Of a DNA stretch of 57,714 nucleotides, positions 28,872 to 36,278 are shown one piece after another. The first letter of the stretch is position 1. The number at the start of each line of letters is the position of its first letter. Source of the DNA: an uncultured Luteimonas sp. (GTDB lineage: Bacteria > Pseudomonadota > Gammaproteobacteria > Xanthomonadales > Xanthomonadaceae); assembly GCA_934541015.1 (NCBI GenBank), contig CAKTDC010000017.1, forward strand, positions 1-57,714, given 5' to 3'. Below the pieces are notes generated by a model that worked only from the letters and a program-made list of their open reading frames with translations, was not told where the DNA came from and did no database searches. Position numbers and translations under genes: made by a program.

Positions 28872-30956
28872 ATGACCCCCACCCCGCTGGACCGGCTGCA
28901 GTTCGAGGACACGGTGATCGACTTCGCCGGCCACCGGCTGCTGCGCGGCGGCCGCGAGCAGGCGCTGGAGCCCAAGGCCTTCGCCGTGCTGGCGCTGCTG
29001 GCCGGGGCCCCGGGCCGGGTCTTCGGCCGCGACGAGATCCTGGACGCCGTCTGGGGCCACCGCCACGTCACCCCGGGCGTGCTGACCCGGGTCATGACCC
29101 TGCTGCGCCAGGCGCTGGGCGAGGACGCGCACCATCCACGCCTGCTGCATACCCTGCACGGGGTCGGCTACCGCTTCGATCTGCCGGCGGCGCCTGCCGC
29201 ACCGGAGCAGGAGGCCGATCCGGCTGCGGACCCCGGGCCGGCGGCCGCGGCGGCCGCGGCGCCCGGGCTGCCGGCAACCGACGACGCCCGGGCGCCGGTC
29301 GCCGCTGCCGGGACCGATGCCGGCGGCGCGCGGCGGCGGCGCATCACCGACTTGCCCGCGCCCACCCGGCGGCGCATCACCGACACGTCGGCACCCGCCC
29401 GGCGGCGGCGCTGGCCCTGGCTGCTGGGCGGCATGCTGGTGCTTGCGCTGGCCCTGGTCGTTCTGGGCAGCGCACCGTGGTGGCGGGAAGCGCCATCGGC
29501 GCCCGCAGCGGACGCGGAGACCGGCGAGGTGGCGGCGTCGCCGGCGCTGGTGGTGATGCCGCTGCGCCCGATCGGCGAAGGCACGGGCGTGCGCACCCTC
29601 GCCGAAGGCCTGAGCGAGGAACTCATCTGCAGCCTGGCGCGCATCGATGGCCTGCGCGTGATCGCGCACGATTCCACCCGCCTGCTCGCCGGCCACGCCG
29701 AGCCGGCCGCGCAGGCCGGGCGCCTGGGCATCACCCACGCGCTGGAGGGCAACCTGCAGCAGTCCGGGCAGCAGCTGCGGGTGCGCCTGCGCATGGTCGA
29801 CACCGGCAGCGGCGACCTGCTGTGGTCGCGCGACTTCGACCGCGACGCCACCGAAGCGCTGTCGCTGCAGCGCGACATCGCCGAGGCGGTCGCCTCCTCG
29901 CTGACGCTCGAGCTGGGGCTGCCGCCGGCGTCGCAGCACGGCGGCGACGCCGACTTCCTGCGCCGCTACCTGCTGGCGCGCATGCTCGCGATCCGCTTCG
30001 ACCTGCCCGTCGACGAGTCGGTGGTCGCCGCCGAGAACGAGCTGCGCACGCTGGTGCGCGAGCGCCCGGACGATGCCCGCGCCCACGCCTGGCTGGCCGT
30101 GGCCCTGCGCATCCGCGCCCACCGCGACCCCGCGGCGAGCGCGGCCGCGAGCGAGGAGATGGTGCGCGAGGCGCACACGGCGCTGCGGCTGGATCCGGCG
30201 CGCTACGAGCCGCTGCTGGTGCTCGCCGCCGACGACTGCCGGCAGCGGCGCTGGGCCAGCTGCACGGCGCGGCTGGAGCAGGCGCGCGAGCGCGCGCCCG
30301 GATCCGTGTACGTGCACCTCGACCATGCCTGGGCGATGGTGCAGCTGGGCCTGCTGGAGCGCGCCGAGGCGCATGCGCGCGAGAGCCTGGCGCTGGACCC
30401 GCTCGACCCCGACGTCCACGCGCTGCTGGCCCGTGTCCTCGACGCGCGCGGCAGGCACGACGAGGCCGCAAGGCACTTCAGCAAAGCGCCGCCGCTCGCG
30501 CTCCAGGAGCGCTGGTTCAACGCCGCGCGGCGGGGAGAGGCGGCCGAGGCGCTGCGCCTGGCCCACGGGTTCGAGGCGGCGGGCCCGCCGCTTGCCGCGC
30601 TGGCGCCTTCGGCCGTCGCGGTTTCGCGCGCGCTGGCCGACGCCTCGCTGTGGCCGGCGGCGCTGGCCGAGATGCGACGCCATGAAGCCGCGCACCCCGG
30701 CCGCATGGCCTTCGCGCGCCTGCTTGCGCCCGATGCCGCCGCTCGCGCGGACACGCTCGCCGCGCAGCTGCTCGCCAGCCGCGGCAGCGACCCGTGGAGC
30801 GTCGACCTGCTGCTCTGGAGCCGGGACCTGGCCTGGCTGCGCCGCACCCCCGCCTTCCAGGCCTGGCTGCGCGACAGCGGCCTGCTCGCCCACTGGCAGC
30901 GCGACGGCTTCCCCGGCCATTGCCGCCCCGACGGCGACGGCGCGGCCTGCGACTGA
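28872..30956 (+). CDS. CadC-like transmembrane winged-helix regulator with TPR sensor region
   Basis: The 694-residue protein has an OmpR/PhoB-type winged helix at residues 1-105 (AFAVLALLAG...EILDAVWGHRHVTPGVLTRV, ending LLHTLHGVGYRFDLP). A long Ala/Pro-rich linker with a duplicated RRRITD motif (residues 156-171) leads to one transmembrane helix at about 183-200. The outer part begins with a domain resembling the adenylate-cyclase-associated TolB/FlgO-like segment (ALVVMPLRPIGEG ... GITHALEGNLQQ), followed by TPR-like helices from about 370. By analogy with CadC it would bind DNA while anchored in the membrane and sense an envelope signal. Its stop abuts the stop of the convergent gene at 30957 with no base between. 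Confidence 0.82.
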   Translation: MTPTPLDRLQFEDTVIDFAGHRLLRGGREQALEPKAFAVLALLAGAPGRVFGRDEILDAVWGHRHVTPGVLTRVMTLLRQALGEDAHHPRLLHTLHGVGYRFDLPAAPAAPEQEADPAADPGPAAAAAAAPGLPATDDARAPVAAAGTDAGGARRRRITDLPAPTRRRITDTSAPARRRRWPWLLGGMLVLALALVVLGSAPWWREAPSAPAADAETGEVAASPALVVMPLRPIGEGTGVRTLAEGLSEELICSLARIDGLRVIAHDSTRLLAGHAEPAAQAGRLGITHALEGNLQQSGQQLRVRLRMVDTGSGDLLWSRDFDRDATEALSLQRDIAEAVASSLTLELGLPPASQHGGDADFLRRYLLARMLAIRFDLPVDESVVAAENELRTLVRERPDDARAHAWLAVALRIRAHRDPAASAAASEEMVREAHTALRLDPARYEPLLVLAADDCRQRRWASCTARLEQARERAPGSVYVHLDHAWAMVQLGLLERAEAHARESLALDPLDPDVHALLARVLDARGRHDEAARHFSKAPPLALQERWFNAARRGEAAEALRLAHGFEAAGPPLAALAPSAVAVSRALADASLWPAALAEMRRHEAAHPGRMAFARLLAPDAAARADTLAAQLLASRGSDPWSVDLLLWSRDLAWLRRTPAFQAWLRDSGLLAHWQRDGFPGHCRPDGDGAACD

Positions 30957-31898
30957 TCAGGCGCTCCGCGCGCGGGCCGCCTCGTAGGCCTGCAGGTGCA
31001 CCCAGGCCGCGCCCAGATGCGGCGCCGCGATCCCGGCCACGCGGGCGCGGCGGTACATGTCGCCGACGATGTGCGCGGCTTCGACGCGGTTGCCCGCTTC
31101 CAGGTCGCGCAGCATCGAGGCCTTCACGTCGGAGCCGGCAAGGGTCAGGCCCTCGCGCGCGATGCCGCGGGCCTTCGCCGGAATCGGCTGGCCCTGGGCC
31201 GCGGCCACGGCCAGGCATTCGTCGTGCAGGGCGGCCATGAATTCCGCGCCGCCGTCGCCGGCGACGATCTCGCCGATGCTCGCGCGCATCAGGCAGGTGC
31301 CGGCGGCGAGGCTGGCCAGGAAGCTGAACTTGATCCACTGCTCCTGCACGATGCTGTCGCTGGCGCGGTGGTCGATGCCGGCCTGCGCGCACAGCGCGGC
31401 GAAGGCGTCCACGCGCGCGCTGGTGCCGCCGTCGCGCTCGCCGAAGGTGATCGAGGCGGGGCGGCCCAGGTGCAGGATCGCGCCGTTGTCGGCGAGCGCG
31501 GCGCTGATGAAGCACAGGCCGCCGAGCACCTTGGCGCGGCCGAAGCGGGCGTCGAGCGCCGGGTAGTGCAGCAGGCCGTTGAGAATCGGCATCAGCGTGG
31601 TGGCGTCGCCCATCGCCGGCGCCACCGCGTCGATCGCGCTGTCCAGGTCGTAGGCCTTGCACGACAGCACCACCAGGTCGAACGGTGCGCGCGCGGCGAG
31701 GTCCGGCAAGGCGTCGGCGGTGACCGTGTTTGCCGCGAGGTCGGCGTCGCCGAGCGCGCTGCGGATGCGCAGCCCGTCGCGCGCCAGCGCCGCCGCGCGC
31801 GCGGGCCGCACCAGGAAGGTGACGTCGGCGCCCGACTGCGCCAGCCGCCCGCCGAAGTAGCCGCCGGTGCCGCCGGCGCCGAGCACCAGGACGCGCAT
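30957..31898 (-). CDS. 2-dehydropantoate 2-reductase-like (ApbA/PanE family)
   Basis: The 313-residue product starts MRVLVLGAGGTGGYFGGRLA, the NADP-binding Rossmann motif of ketopantoate reductase, which makes pantoate for coenzyme A. The second domain has the family segment EQWIKFSFLASLAAGTCLMR and a C-terminal DVKASMLRDLEAGNRVEAAHIVGDM, matching the SSMxxDxxxGRxxE motif. Many paralogues of this family act on other 2-keto acids, so panE is not certain. The start codon shares one base with the stop of the ABC permease gene (TGATG), so it is the third gene of that operon. Confidence 0.85.
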   Translation of the reverse strand: MRVLVLGAGGTGGYFGGRLAQSGADVTFLVRPARAAALARDGLRIRSALGDADLAANTVTADALPDLAARAPFDLVVLSCKAYDLDSAIDAVAPAMGDATTLMPILNGLLHYPALDARFGRAKVLGGLCFISAALADNGAILHLGRPASITFGERDGGTSARVDAFAALCAQAGIDHRASDSIVQEQWIKFSFLASLAAGTCLMRASIGEIVAGDGGAEFMAALHDECLAVAAAQGQPIPAKARGIAREGLTLAGSDVKASMLRDLEAGNRVEAAHIVGDMYRRARVAGIAAPHLGAAWVHLQAYEAARARSA

Positions 31899-32710
31899 CA
31901 GCTGCGCAGCCCCACGCCGCGATGCAGCAGCCACAGCGCCAGCGCGCCCAGCGCCGCGACGAAGAACAGCATCAGCGCGTAGGCCGTTGCCAGCGGCACG
32001 TCGGAGCTGCCGAGCAGGCCGTAGCGGAAGGCGTTGACCATGTAGAAGATGGGATTGGCGTAGGTCGCCGTCTCCGCCCACTGCGGCAGCAGCCTGACCG
32101 AATAGAACACGCCGCCCAGGTAGGTGAGCGGGGTGAGGATGAAGGTCGGCACGATGGCGACGTCGTCGAACTTCCTGGCGAACACGGCGTTGATGAAGCC
32201 GGCCAGCGAGAAGATCGTCGCGCCCAGCAGCACGGTGCTCAGCGTGACCAGCGGGTGCGGGATGCGCACGTCGGTGAACAGCATCGCGATGCACAGCACG
32301 ATCACCCCGACCATCAGCCCGCGCAGCACCGCGCCGGCGACATAGCCGCCGAGGATCACCCAGTTGGGCATCGGGCTGACCAGCAGCTCCTCGACGTGGC
32401 GCCCGAACTTGGCGCCGAAGAAGCTGGAGGAGATGTTGCCGTAGCTGTTCTGGATCACGCTCATCATCACCAGCCCCGGGACGATGAAATCCATGTAGGT
32501 GTAGCCGCCCATGTCGCCGATGCGGCTGCCGATGAGCTGCCCGAAGATCAGGAAGTACAGCACCATGGTGATCGCCGGCGGCACCAGGGTCTGGCTCCAG
32601 ATGCGCAGGATGCGCATCACCTCGCGGCGGGCGACGGTGAGCAGGGCGATCCAGTGGTGGCGGGCGTCGCCGCGGGCGACGGCCGCGGGCGCGGTGGCCT
32701 GGGTGCTCAT
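31898..32710 (-). CDS. ABC-2 type transporter permease (YadH-like)
   Basis: The 270-residue protein is an ABC-2 membrane subunit with about six helices: ITMVLYFLIFGQLIG, DFIVPGLVMMSVIQNSYGNI, GYVAGAVLRGLMVGVIVLCIA and others to the C-terminus. It resembles E. coli YadH. With the ATPase gene, which it overlaps by four bases (ATGA at 32707-32710), it would make a homodimeric exporter in the inner membrane. The substrate is unknown; family members export polyketides, lipids or sugars. Confidence 0.88.
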   Translation of the reverse strand: MSTQATAPAAVARGDARHHWIALLTVARREVMRILRIWSQTLVPPAITMVLYFLIFGQLIGSRIGDMGGYTYMDFIVPGLVMMSVIQNSYGNISSSFFGAKFGRHVEELLVSPMPNWVILGGYVAGAVLRGLMVGVIVLCIAMLFTDVRIPHPLVTLSTVLLGATIFSLAGFINAVFARKFDDVAIVPTFILTPLTYLGGVFYSVRLLPQWAETATYANPIFYMVNAFRYGLLGSSDVPLATAYALMLFFVAALGALALWLLHRGVGLRS

Positions 32711-33672
32711 GCCGCGTCCCTCCCGCGCGCGCCCTCGCCGGTCATGCGCACGAACAGCTCCTCCAGGCGGTTGGACTTGGTGCGCATCGAGCGCACGCGG
32801 ATGCCGGCGGCGTTGAGCGCGTCGAACACGCGGTTGAGGTCCATCGCGCGCGGCATGTCCAGGTCCAGGGTGTGGCCGTCGATCGCCGCCAGGGTGGCGC
32901 CGTCGATCGCCGGCAGCGCGTCGGGCAGCGTGCCTTCGATGTCGAACAGGAAGCCCTCGACGTCGAGCTTGGCCAGCAGCGCACGCATCGGGCCCTGCTC
33001 GACGATGGTGCCGCGGTCGATGATCGCCAGATTGCGGCACAGGCTCTCGGCTTCCTCCAGGTAGTGCGTGGTGAGGATGATGGTGGTGCCGGCGGCGTTG
33101 ATCTCGCGCAGGGTCTGCCACATGCCGCGGCGGATCTCGATGTCGACGCCGGCGGTGGGCTCGTCGAGGATCAGCAGGCGCGGCCGGGTCATCATGGCGC
33201 GGGCGATCATCAGCCGCCGCTTCATGCCGCCCGACAGGGTGCGGCTCATCACCTCGGCCTTGTCCCAGAGGAAGGCATGGCGCAGCTCGTGCTCGGCGCG
33301 CGCCAGCGCCTCGGCGCGCGGCACGCCGAAGAAGCCGGCGTAGTTGACCAGGATGTCGAGCGGCTTCTCGAACAGGTTGAAGTTGATCTCCTGCGGCACC
33401 AGACCGATCTGGCGCATCGCCTCGCCGCGCCGCGCGGCCAGGTCGACGCCGAACACCGAGACTTCGCCCGCGCTCTTGTTGACCAGCGACGAGACGATCC
33501 CGATCAGGGTGCTCTTGCCGGCGCCGTTGGGCCCGAGCAGGGCGTAGAAGTCGCCCGGCAGCACGTCCAGGGAGACGCCCTTGAGCGCCTCGACGCCGTT
33601 GTCGTAGGTCTTGCGCAGGTCGCGGATCCGCAGTGCGGGCGCGCCCGCGGCCGGCTCGGGGGAAGCTGTCAT
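32707..33672 (-). CDS. ABC transporter ATP-binding protein (YadG-like)
   Basis: The 321-residue protein carries the ABC ATPase signatures: Walker A LLGPNGAGKSTLIG, Q-loop VPQEINFNLFEKP, signature LSGGMKRRLMIARA, Walker B LLILDEPTAGVD and the H-loop TTHYLEEAE. The C-terminal ~90 residues form the regulatory extension seen in YadG. The ATG at 33672 is used because the longer open frame upstream overlaps the fpr promoter region. First gene of a three-gene operon (ATPase, permease, PanE-like). Confidence 0.92.
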   Translation of the reverse strand: MTASPEPAAGAPALRIRDLRKTYDNGVEALKGVSLDVLPGDFYALLGPNGAGKSTLIGIVSSLVNKSAGEVSVFGVDLAARRGEAMRQIGLVPQEINFNLFEKPLDILVNYAGFFGVPRAEALARAEHELRHAFLWDKAEVMSRTLSGGMKRRLMIARAMMTRPRLLILDEPTAGVDIEIRRGMWQTLREINAAGTTIILTTHYLEEAESLCRNLAIIDRGTIVEQGPMRALLAKLDVEGFLFDIEGTLPDALPAIDGATLAAIDGHTLDLDMPRAMDLNRVFDALNAAGIRVRSMRTKSNRLEELFVRMTGEGARGRDAA

Positions 33673-33773
33673 CGCAGTGGCCTTGGCCGCGCGCGGCGGC
33701 AATCCCGCTAGTATAGGTCCCCCGTTCCGGGCGAATCCGGACCGCACCATTCCATTCCCCGACCGGTCCGCGC

Positions 33774-34526
33774 TTGGCCATCGCCCAGTTTCCAATCAGG
33801 CTCGTGGGGCGGCGCATGCTGGCGCCGTCGGTCGTGCATCTGTCGTTCGTGCGCGACGACGGGCAGCCGCTGGATTTCATCCCGGGGCAGTTCGTCCAGG
33901 TGCATTTCCAGTACGGCGACGGCACGCCGGCCAAGCGTTCCTACTCGCTGGCCACCCGCCACGACCATGCGCTGGGGCCGGGTGAGACCGTGGAGATCGC
34001 GGTCAGCTACGTGCGCGGCGGCGCGGCGACGGCGCTGTTCGAGAACCTGGAGGAGGGCGGCACGGTACAGGCCAGCGGGCCTTTCGGCCGCTTCTGCCTG
34101 ATGCCGGGCGACGGCAACCGCCGCTATCTGTTGGTCGCGACCGGCACCGGGGTGACGCCGTACCGCTCGATGCTGCCGGGACTGGCGCGGCTGATGAACG
34201 AGCGCGGGGTCGAGGTGGTGCTGCTGTACGGCGCGCGCAGTCCGCAGGAGCTGCTGTACGGCGACGAGTTCCGCGCCTTCGCCGACGCGCACCCGCGTTT
34301 CCGCTTCATGCCGTGTTTTTCGCGCGAGCTGCCGGCCGATCCGCACCCGGACGTGCGCAACGGCTACGTGCAGCAGTTCCTCGGCGAACTGTCGCCCGAC
34401 GCCGCGGGCGACATCGCCTACCTGTGCGGCAACCCCGACATGGTCGACGCCTGTTTCGAGCTGCTCAAGGCGGCGGACCTGCCGGTGGCCCGGATCCGGC
34501 GCGAGAAGTACGTCAGCAACAAGTGA
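33774..34526 (+). CDS. fpr: ferredoxin-NADP+ reductase
   Basis: FNR transfers electrons between NADPH and ferredoxin/flavodoxin and supports oxidative-stress repair and Fe-S enzymes. The 250-residue protein has the FAD motif RSYSLAT, the GGAATALFENLEEG segment and the NADP-binding GTGVTPYRSMLP, and ends with the subclass-I-type KYVSNK. The start is uncertain: TTG at 33774 is the only initiator in frame that gives the expected length, and no strong SD is seen. It is divergent from the ABC ATPase gene. A T7 tract follows at 34649-34655. Confidence 0.9.
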   Translation: MAIAQFPIRLVGRRMLAPSVVHLSFVRDDGQPLDFIPGQFVQVHFQYGDGTPAKRSYSLATRHDHALGPGETVEIAVSYVRGGAATALFENLEEGGTVQASGPFGRFCLMPGDGNRRYLLVATGTGVTPYRSMLPGLARLMNERGVEVVLLYGARSPQELLYGDEFRAFADAHPRFRFMPCFSRELPADPHPDVRNGYVQQFLGELSPDAAGDIAYLCGNPDMVDACFELLKAADLPVARIRREKYVSNK

Positions 34527-34637
34527 GCGGCAGGGCCCGCGCCCGGAGCGGGATGTCCTGCGGGTCCCCGGCCGCCAGGGCGCGGCGTTCCTCCCGACTG
34601 CCGTACGGCCGAACTTGAAGCCTTCCCCCGACCTGGG

Positions 34638-34663
34638 AGAAGCCCCGGTTTTTTTCGGCTTCT
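34638..34663 (+). terminator. probable terminator region of fpr
   Basis: AGAAGCC (34638-34644) pairs with GGCTTCT (34657-34663) around a loop that contains TTTTTTT. The T-run is in the loop rather than after the stem, so it is not a canonical terminator, but the T-tract adjoins the dispersed repeat as at the other two terminators of this kind. Confidence 0.4.
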
Positions 34664-34918
34664 TCTTCCGGCTGAGGGGGGATTGCAGGAGCAGAGCTGG
34701 ATCGTGGCCTGCGGACAGAGGGTCGTCCCGGGCCGGGGATTGCTCCCCGGCCCGGTCAGCCCGCTTCGCGGTCCGGCCCGGCGCAGCGCGCCGGGCGTTC
34801 ACGCGCACGCGCGGCAGTGCCGCGCAAGCTGTGCGCGCTCACCCATGGCTGACTCGCCGCCGCAGCGCATCCATGCGCTGCTTTCCGCAATTCCCCGACC
34901 CGGGACACCACCGCCCGG
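34651..34918 (+). repeat. long dispersed repeat, copy 1
   Basis: Order of blocks: T-tract, CGGCTTCTTCTTCCGGCTGA, GTCGTCCCGGGCCGGGGATT (34719-34738), the palindromic core GGCCCGGCGCAGCGCGCCGG (34777-34796) and the end block ATGGCTGACTCGCCGCCGCA (34844-34863) with a GCGCATCCATGCGC palindrome. The same blocks recur, same order, at 46885-47147 (minus) and partly elsewhere. Confidence 0.8.
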
Positions 34919-35062
34919 CGCGCATTGGCATCTTGCGGGCGAGGATCGGTCTGATACCTGCGCAGGGTGCGTCAGCCCGAAGTCGTCATCCCGGCGAACG
35001 CCGGGATCCATTTTGCTCCTTGGCGAAGTGGGCGGAAATCAGGATGGATCCCAGCTTTCGCT

Positions 35063-35188
35063 GGGATGACGGCCTGCACGCGGCCCGGGATGACGGCCTG
35101 GATGCGGTGGCTGGGATGACGGCCTGGATGCGGCGGCTGGGATGATGGCCTGGATGCGGCGGCTGGGATGATGGCCTGCACGCGGCGG
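35063..35188. repeat. tandem repeat, five units of about 26 bases
   Basis: Units begin at 35063, 35087, 35113, 35139 and 35165 with GGGATGACGGCCTGGATGCG or a one- to four-base variant, the last three exactly 26 bases apart. The first unit is the tail of the palindromic element ending CTTTCGCTGGGATGACGG, so the array looks like an amplification of that end. Confidence 0.85.
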
Positions 35189-35340
35189 CGAGTCAGCCAT
35201 GGGTAAACGCGCACCGCTTGCGCGGCGCCGGGCCGCAAAGCGGGCTGACCGGGCCGAGGAGCGATCCCCGGCCGGCAGGACACGGCGTCTCTCCGACAAC
35301 CGAACTGACAACTCTCCCCGCATCTGGCAGAAGCCTCTTT
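35183..35340 (-). repeat. long dispersed repeat, copy 2 (diverged, inverted)
   Basis: On the minus strand: GGCTTCTGCCAGATGCGGGG, then GGCCGGGGATCGCTCCTCGG, GGTCAGCCCGCTTTGCGGCC and ATGGCTGACTCGCCGCCGCG. The palindromic core is shortened compared with copy 1. Confidence 0.7.
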
Positions 35341-35372
35341 GAATTGCGCGCGAGTCGTCTGGCATCGAGTAA

Positions 35373-35435
35373 TGTCAAGGACGCTTGACATGGCGCCCCG
35401 CCTCCGGCATTCTGGTTGTCAAGCTTCCTTGACAA
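35373..35435 (+). promoter_or_regulatory. twin palindromic operators over a predicted promoter
   Basis: TGTCAAGGACGCTTGACA (35373-35390) and TTGTCAAGCTTCCTTGACAA (35416-35435) share the arms TGTCAAG/CTTGACA with a 4-base centre; their centres are 44 bases apart, about four helical turns. The first overlaps a consensus -35 TTGACA (35385-35390); CATTCT 17 bases later (35408-35413) is the best -10. They likely bind the XRE repressor encoded second in the operon. Confidence 0.7.
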
Positions 35436-35450
35436 CCGAGGCATCCCGGC

Positions 35451-36065
35451 ATGGCCCCGATCACGGACTCCCCCAGGACCAGCGCGCGACCGGTCCGCGC
35501 CTCGGCCGTGATGGCCGTTGCCGCGGTCAGCCTGGCCGGCATCGGCCTGCTGGCGCCGCAGCTGTTCCCCGGGCGGGTGCCGCACGCGGTGAGCGTCGTG
35601 TTCTTCCTCTGCGGCCTGGTGATGATGGTGCTGGCGCTGGTGCGCTGGGGCTCCGACGCCTGCGATGCGGCCAGCCCGCGGTTGCGGCGCCGCTACAGCC
35701 GCGAGCTGGCGCTGGCGATGGGCCTGTACGTGGTCGTGCTGTTCGCCTCGATGTCGCTGCTGCGGCTGGCGGAGGACACCTGGCTGCGCGCCCTGCTCGC
35801 GCTGGCGCCGGTGCCGCCGATCGCGCTGGCCGTGCGTGCGATGATCCGCTACGTCCGCGACGCCGACGAGATGCAGCGGCGGATCGAGCTCGAGGCGATC
35901 AGCATGGCCAGCGCCGGCGTGTCGATGCTGTACATGACCGGAGGCTTCCTGCAGTCGGCGAAGGTCATCGACGTGCCCTCGGACGTGGCGATGATCTGGG
36001 TGTTCCCGCTGATGTGCTTCGCCTACGGCCTGGCCAAGGCCGTCGTGGCGCGGCGCTACCGCTGA
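35451..36065 (+). CDS. four-helix membrane protein of unknown function
   Basis: The 204-residue protein has about four to five hydrophobic helices: VMAVAAVSLAGIGLLAPQLF, AVSVVFFLCGLVMMVLALVR, LALAMGLYVVVLFASMSLL, a short LLALAPVPPIALAVRAMI and a C-terminal VAMIWVFPLMCFAYGLAKA. No catalytic motif is recognised. Small membrane proteins of this kind are often encoded next to a 65-70-residue XRE repressor, as here (12 bases to the next gene). The twin operators directly upstream suggest repression by that neighbour. Confidence 0.75.
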   Translation: MAPITDSPRTSARPVRASAVMAVAAVSLAGIGLLAPQLFPGRVPHAVSVVFFLCGLVMMVLALVRWGSDACDAASPRLRRRYSRELALAMGLYVVVLFASMSLLRLAEDTWLRALLALAPVPPIALAVRAMIRYVRDADEMQRRIELEAISMASAGVSMLYMTGGFLQSAKVIDVPSDVAMIWVFPLMCFAYGLAKAVVARRYR

Positions 36066-36077
36066 GCGGGCCGGGCG

Positions 36078-36278
36078 GTGCGGAGCCGGGTGCGCGAGCT
36101 GCGCGAGCAGCGGGGCTGGTCACAGGCGCAGCTGGGCGAACGTCTGGATGTGTCGCGGCAGACCGTGAACGCGATCGAGACCGGCAAGTACGATCCCAGC
36201 CTTCCGCTCGCGTTCCGCATCGCGGCATTGTTCGGCACCAGCATCGAATCGATCTTCCTTCCGGAGAACCAGGCATGA
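36078..36278 (+). CDS. small XRE-family repressor
   Basis: The 66-residue protein is nearly all helix-turn-helix: VRELREQRGWSQAQLGERLD then VSRQTVNAIETGKYDPSLPL, the very conserved pattern of YozG/small-XRE regulators. It starts with GTG (CGGAGCCGGG follows) and ends overlapping the next gene's ATG by four bases. As it is the second gene of a three-gene operon with twin TGTCAAG/CTTGACA palindromes at the promoter, self-repression is likely. Confidence 0.88.
   Translation: MRSRVRELREQRGWSQAQLGERLDVSRQTVNAIETGKYDPSLPLAFRIAALFGTSIESIFLPENQA

Larger units (their letters stand above)
34527..35450. other. 924-bp gene-free stretch of repeats
   Basis: No gene is supported. It contains, in order: the fpr terminator region, one long dispersed repeat (34651-34918), a palindromic GTCATCCC element (34983-35070), a tandem repeat (35063-35188), a second, inverted copy of the long repeat (35183-35340), and twin operators upstream of the next gene (35373-35435). 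Confidence 0.7.

Noticed and set aside
35339..36274. A fused long reading frame ahead of the lipoprotein hydrolase
   Set aside because: It is a different frame over the membrane-protein and XRE genes; the lipoprotein signal at 36275 with ATGA overlap sets the true start.
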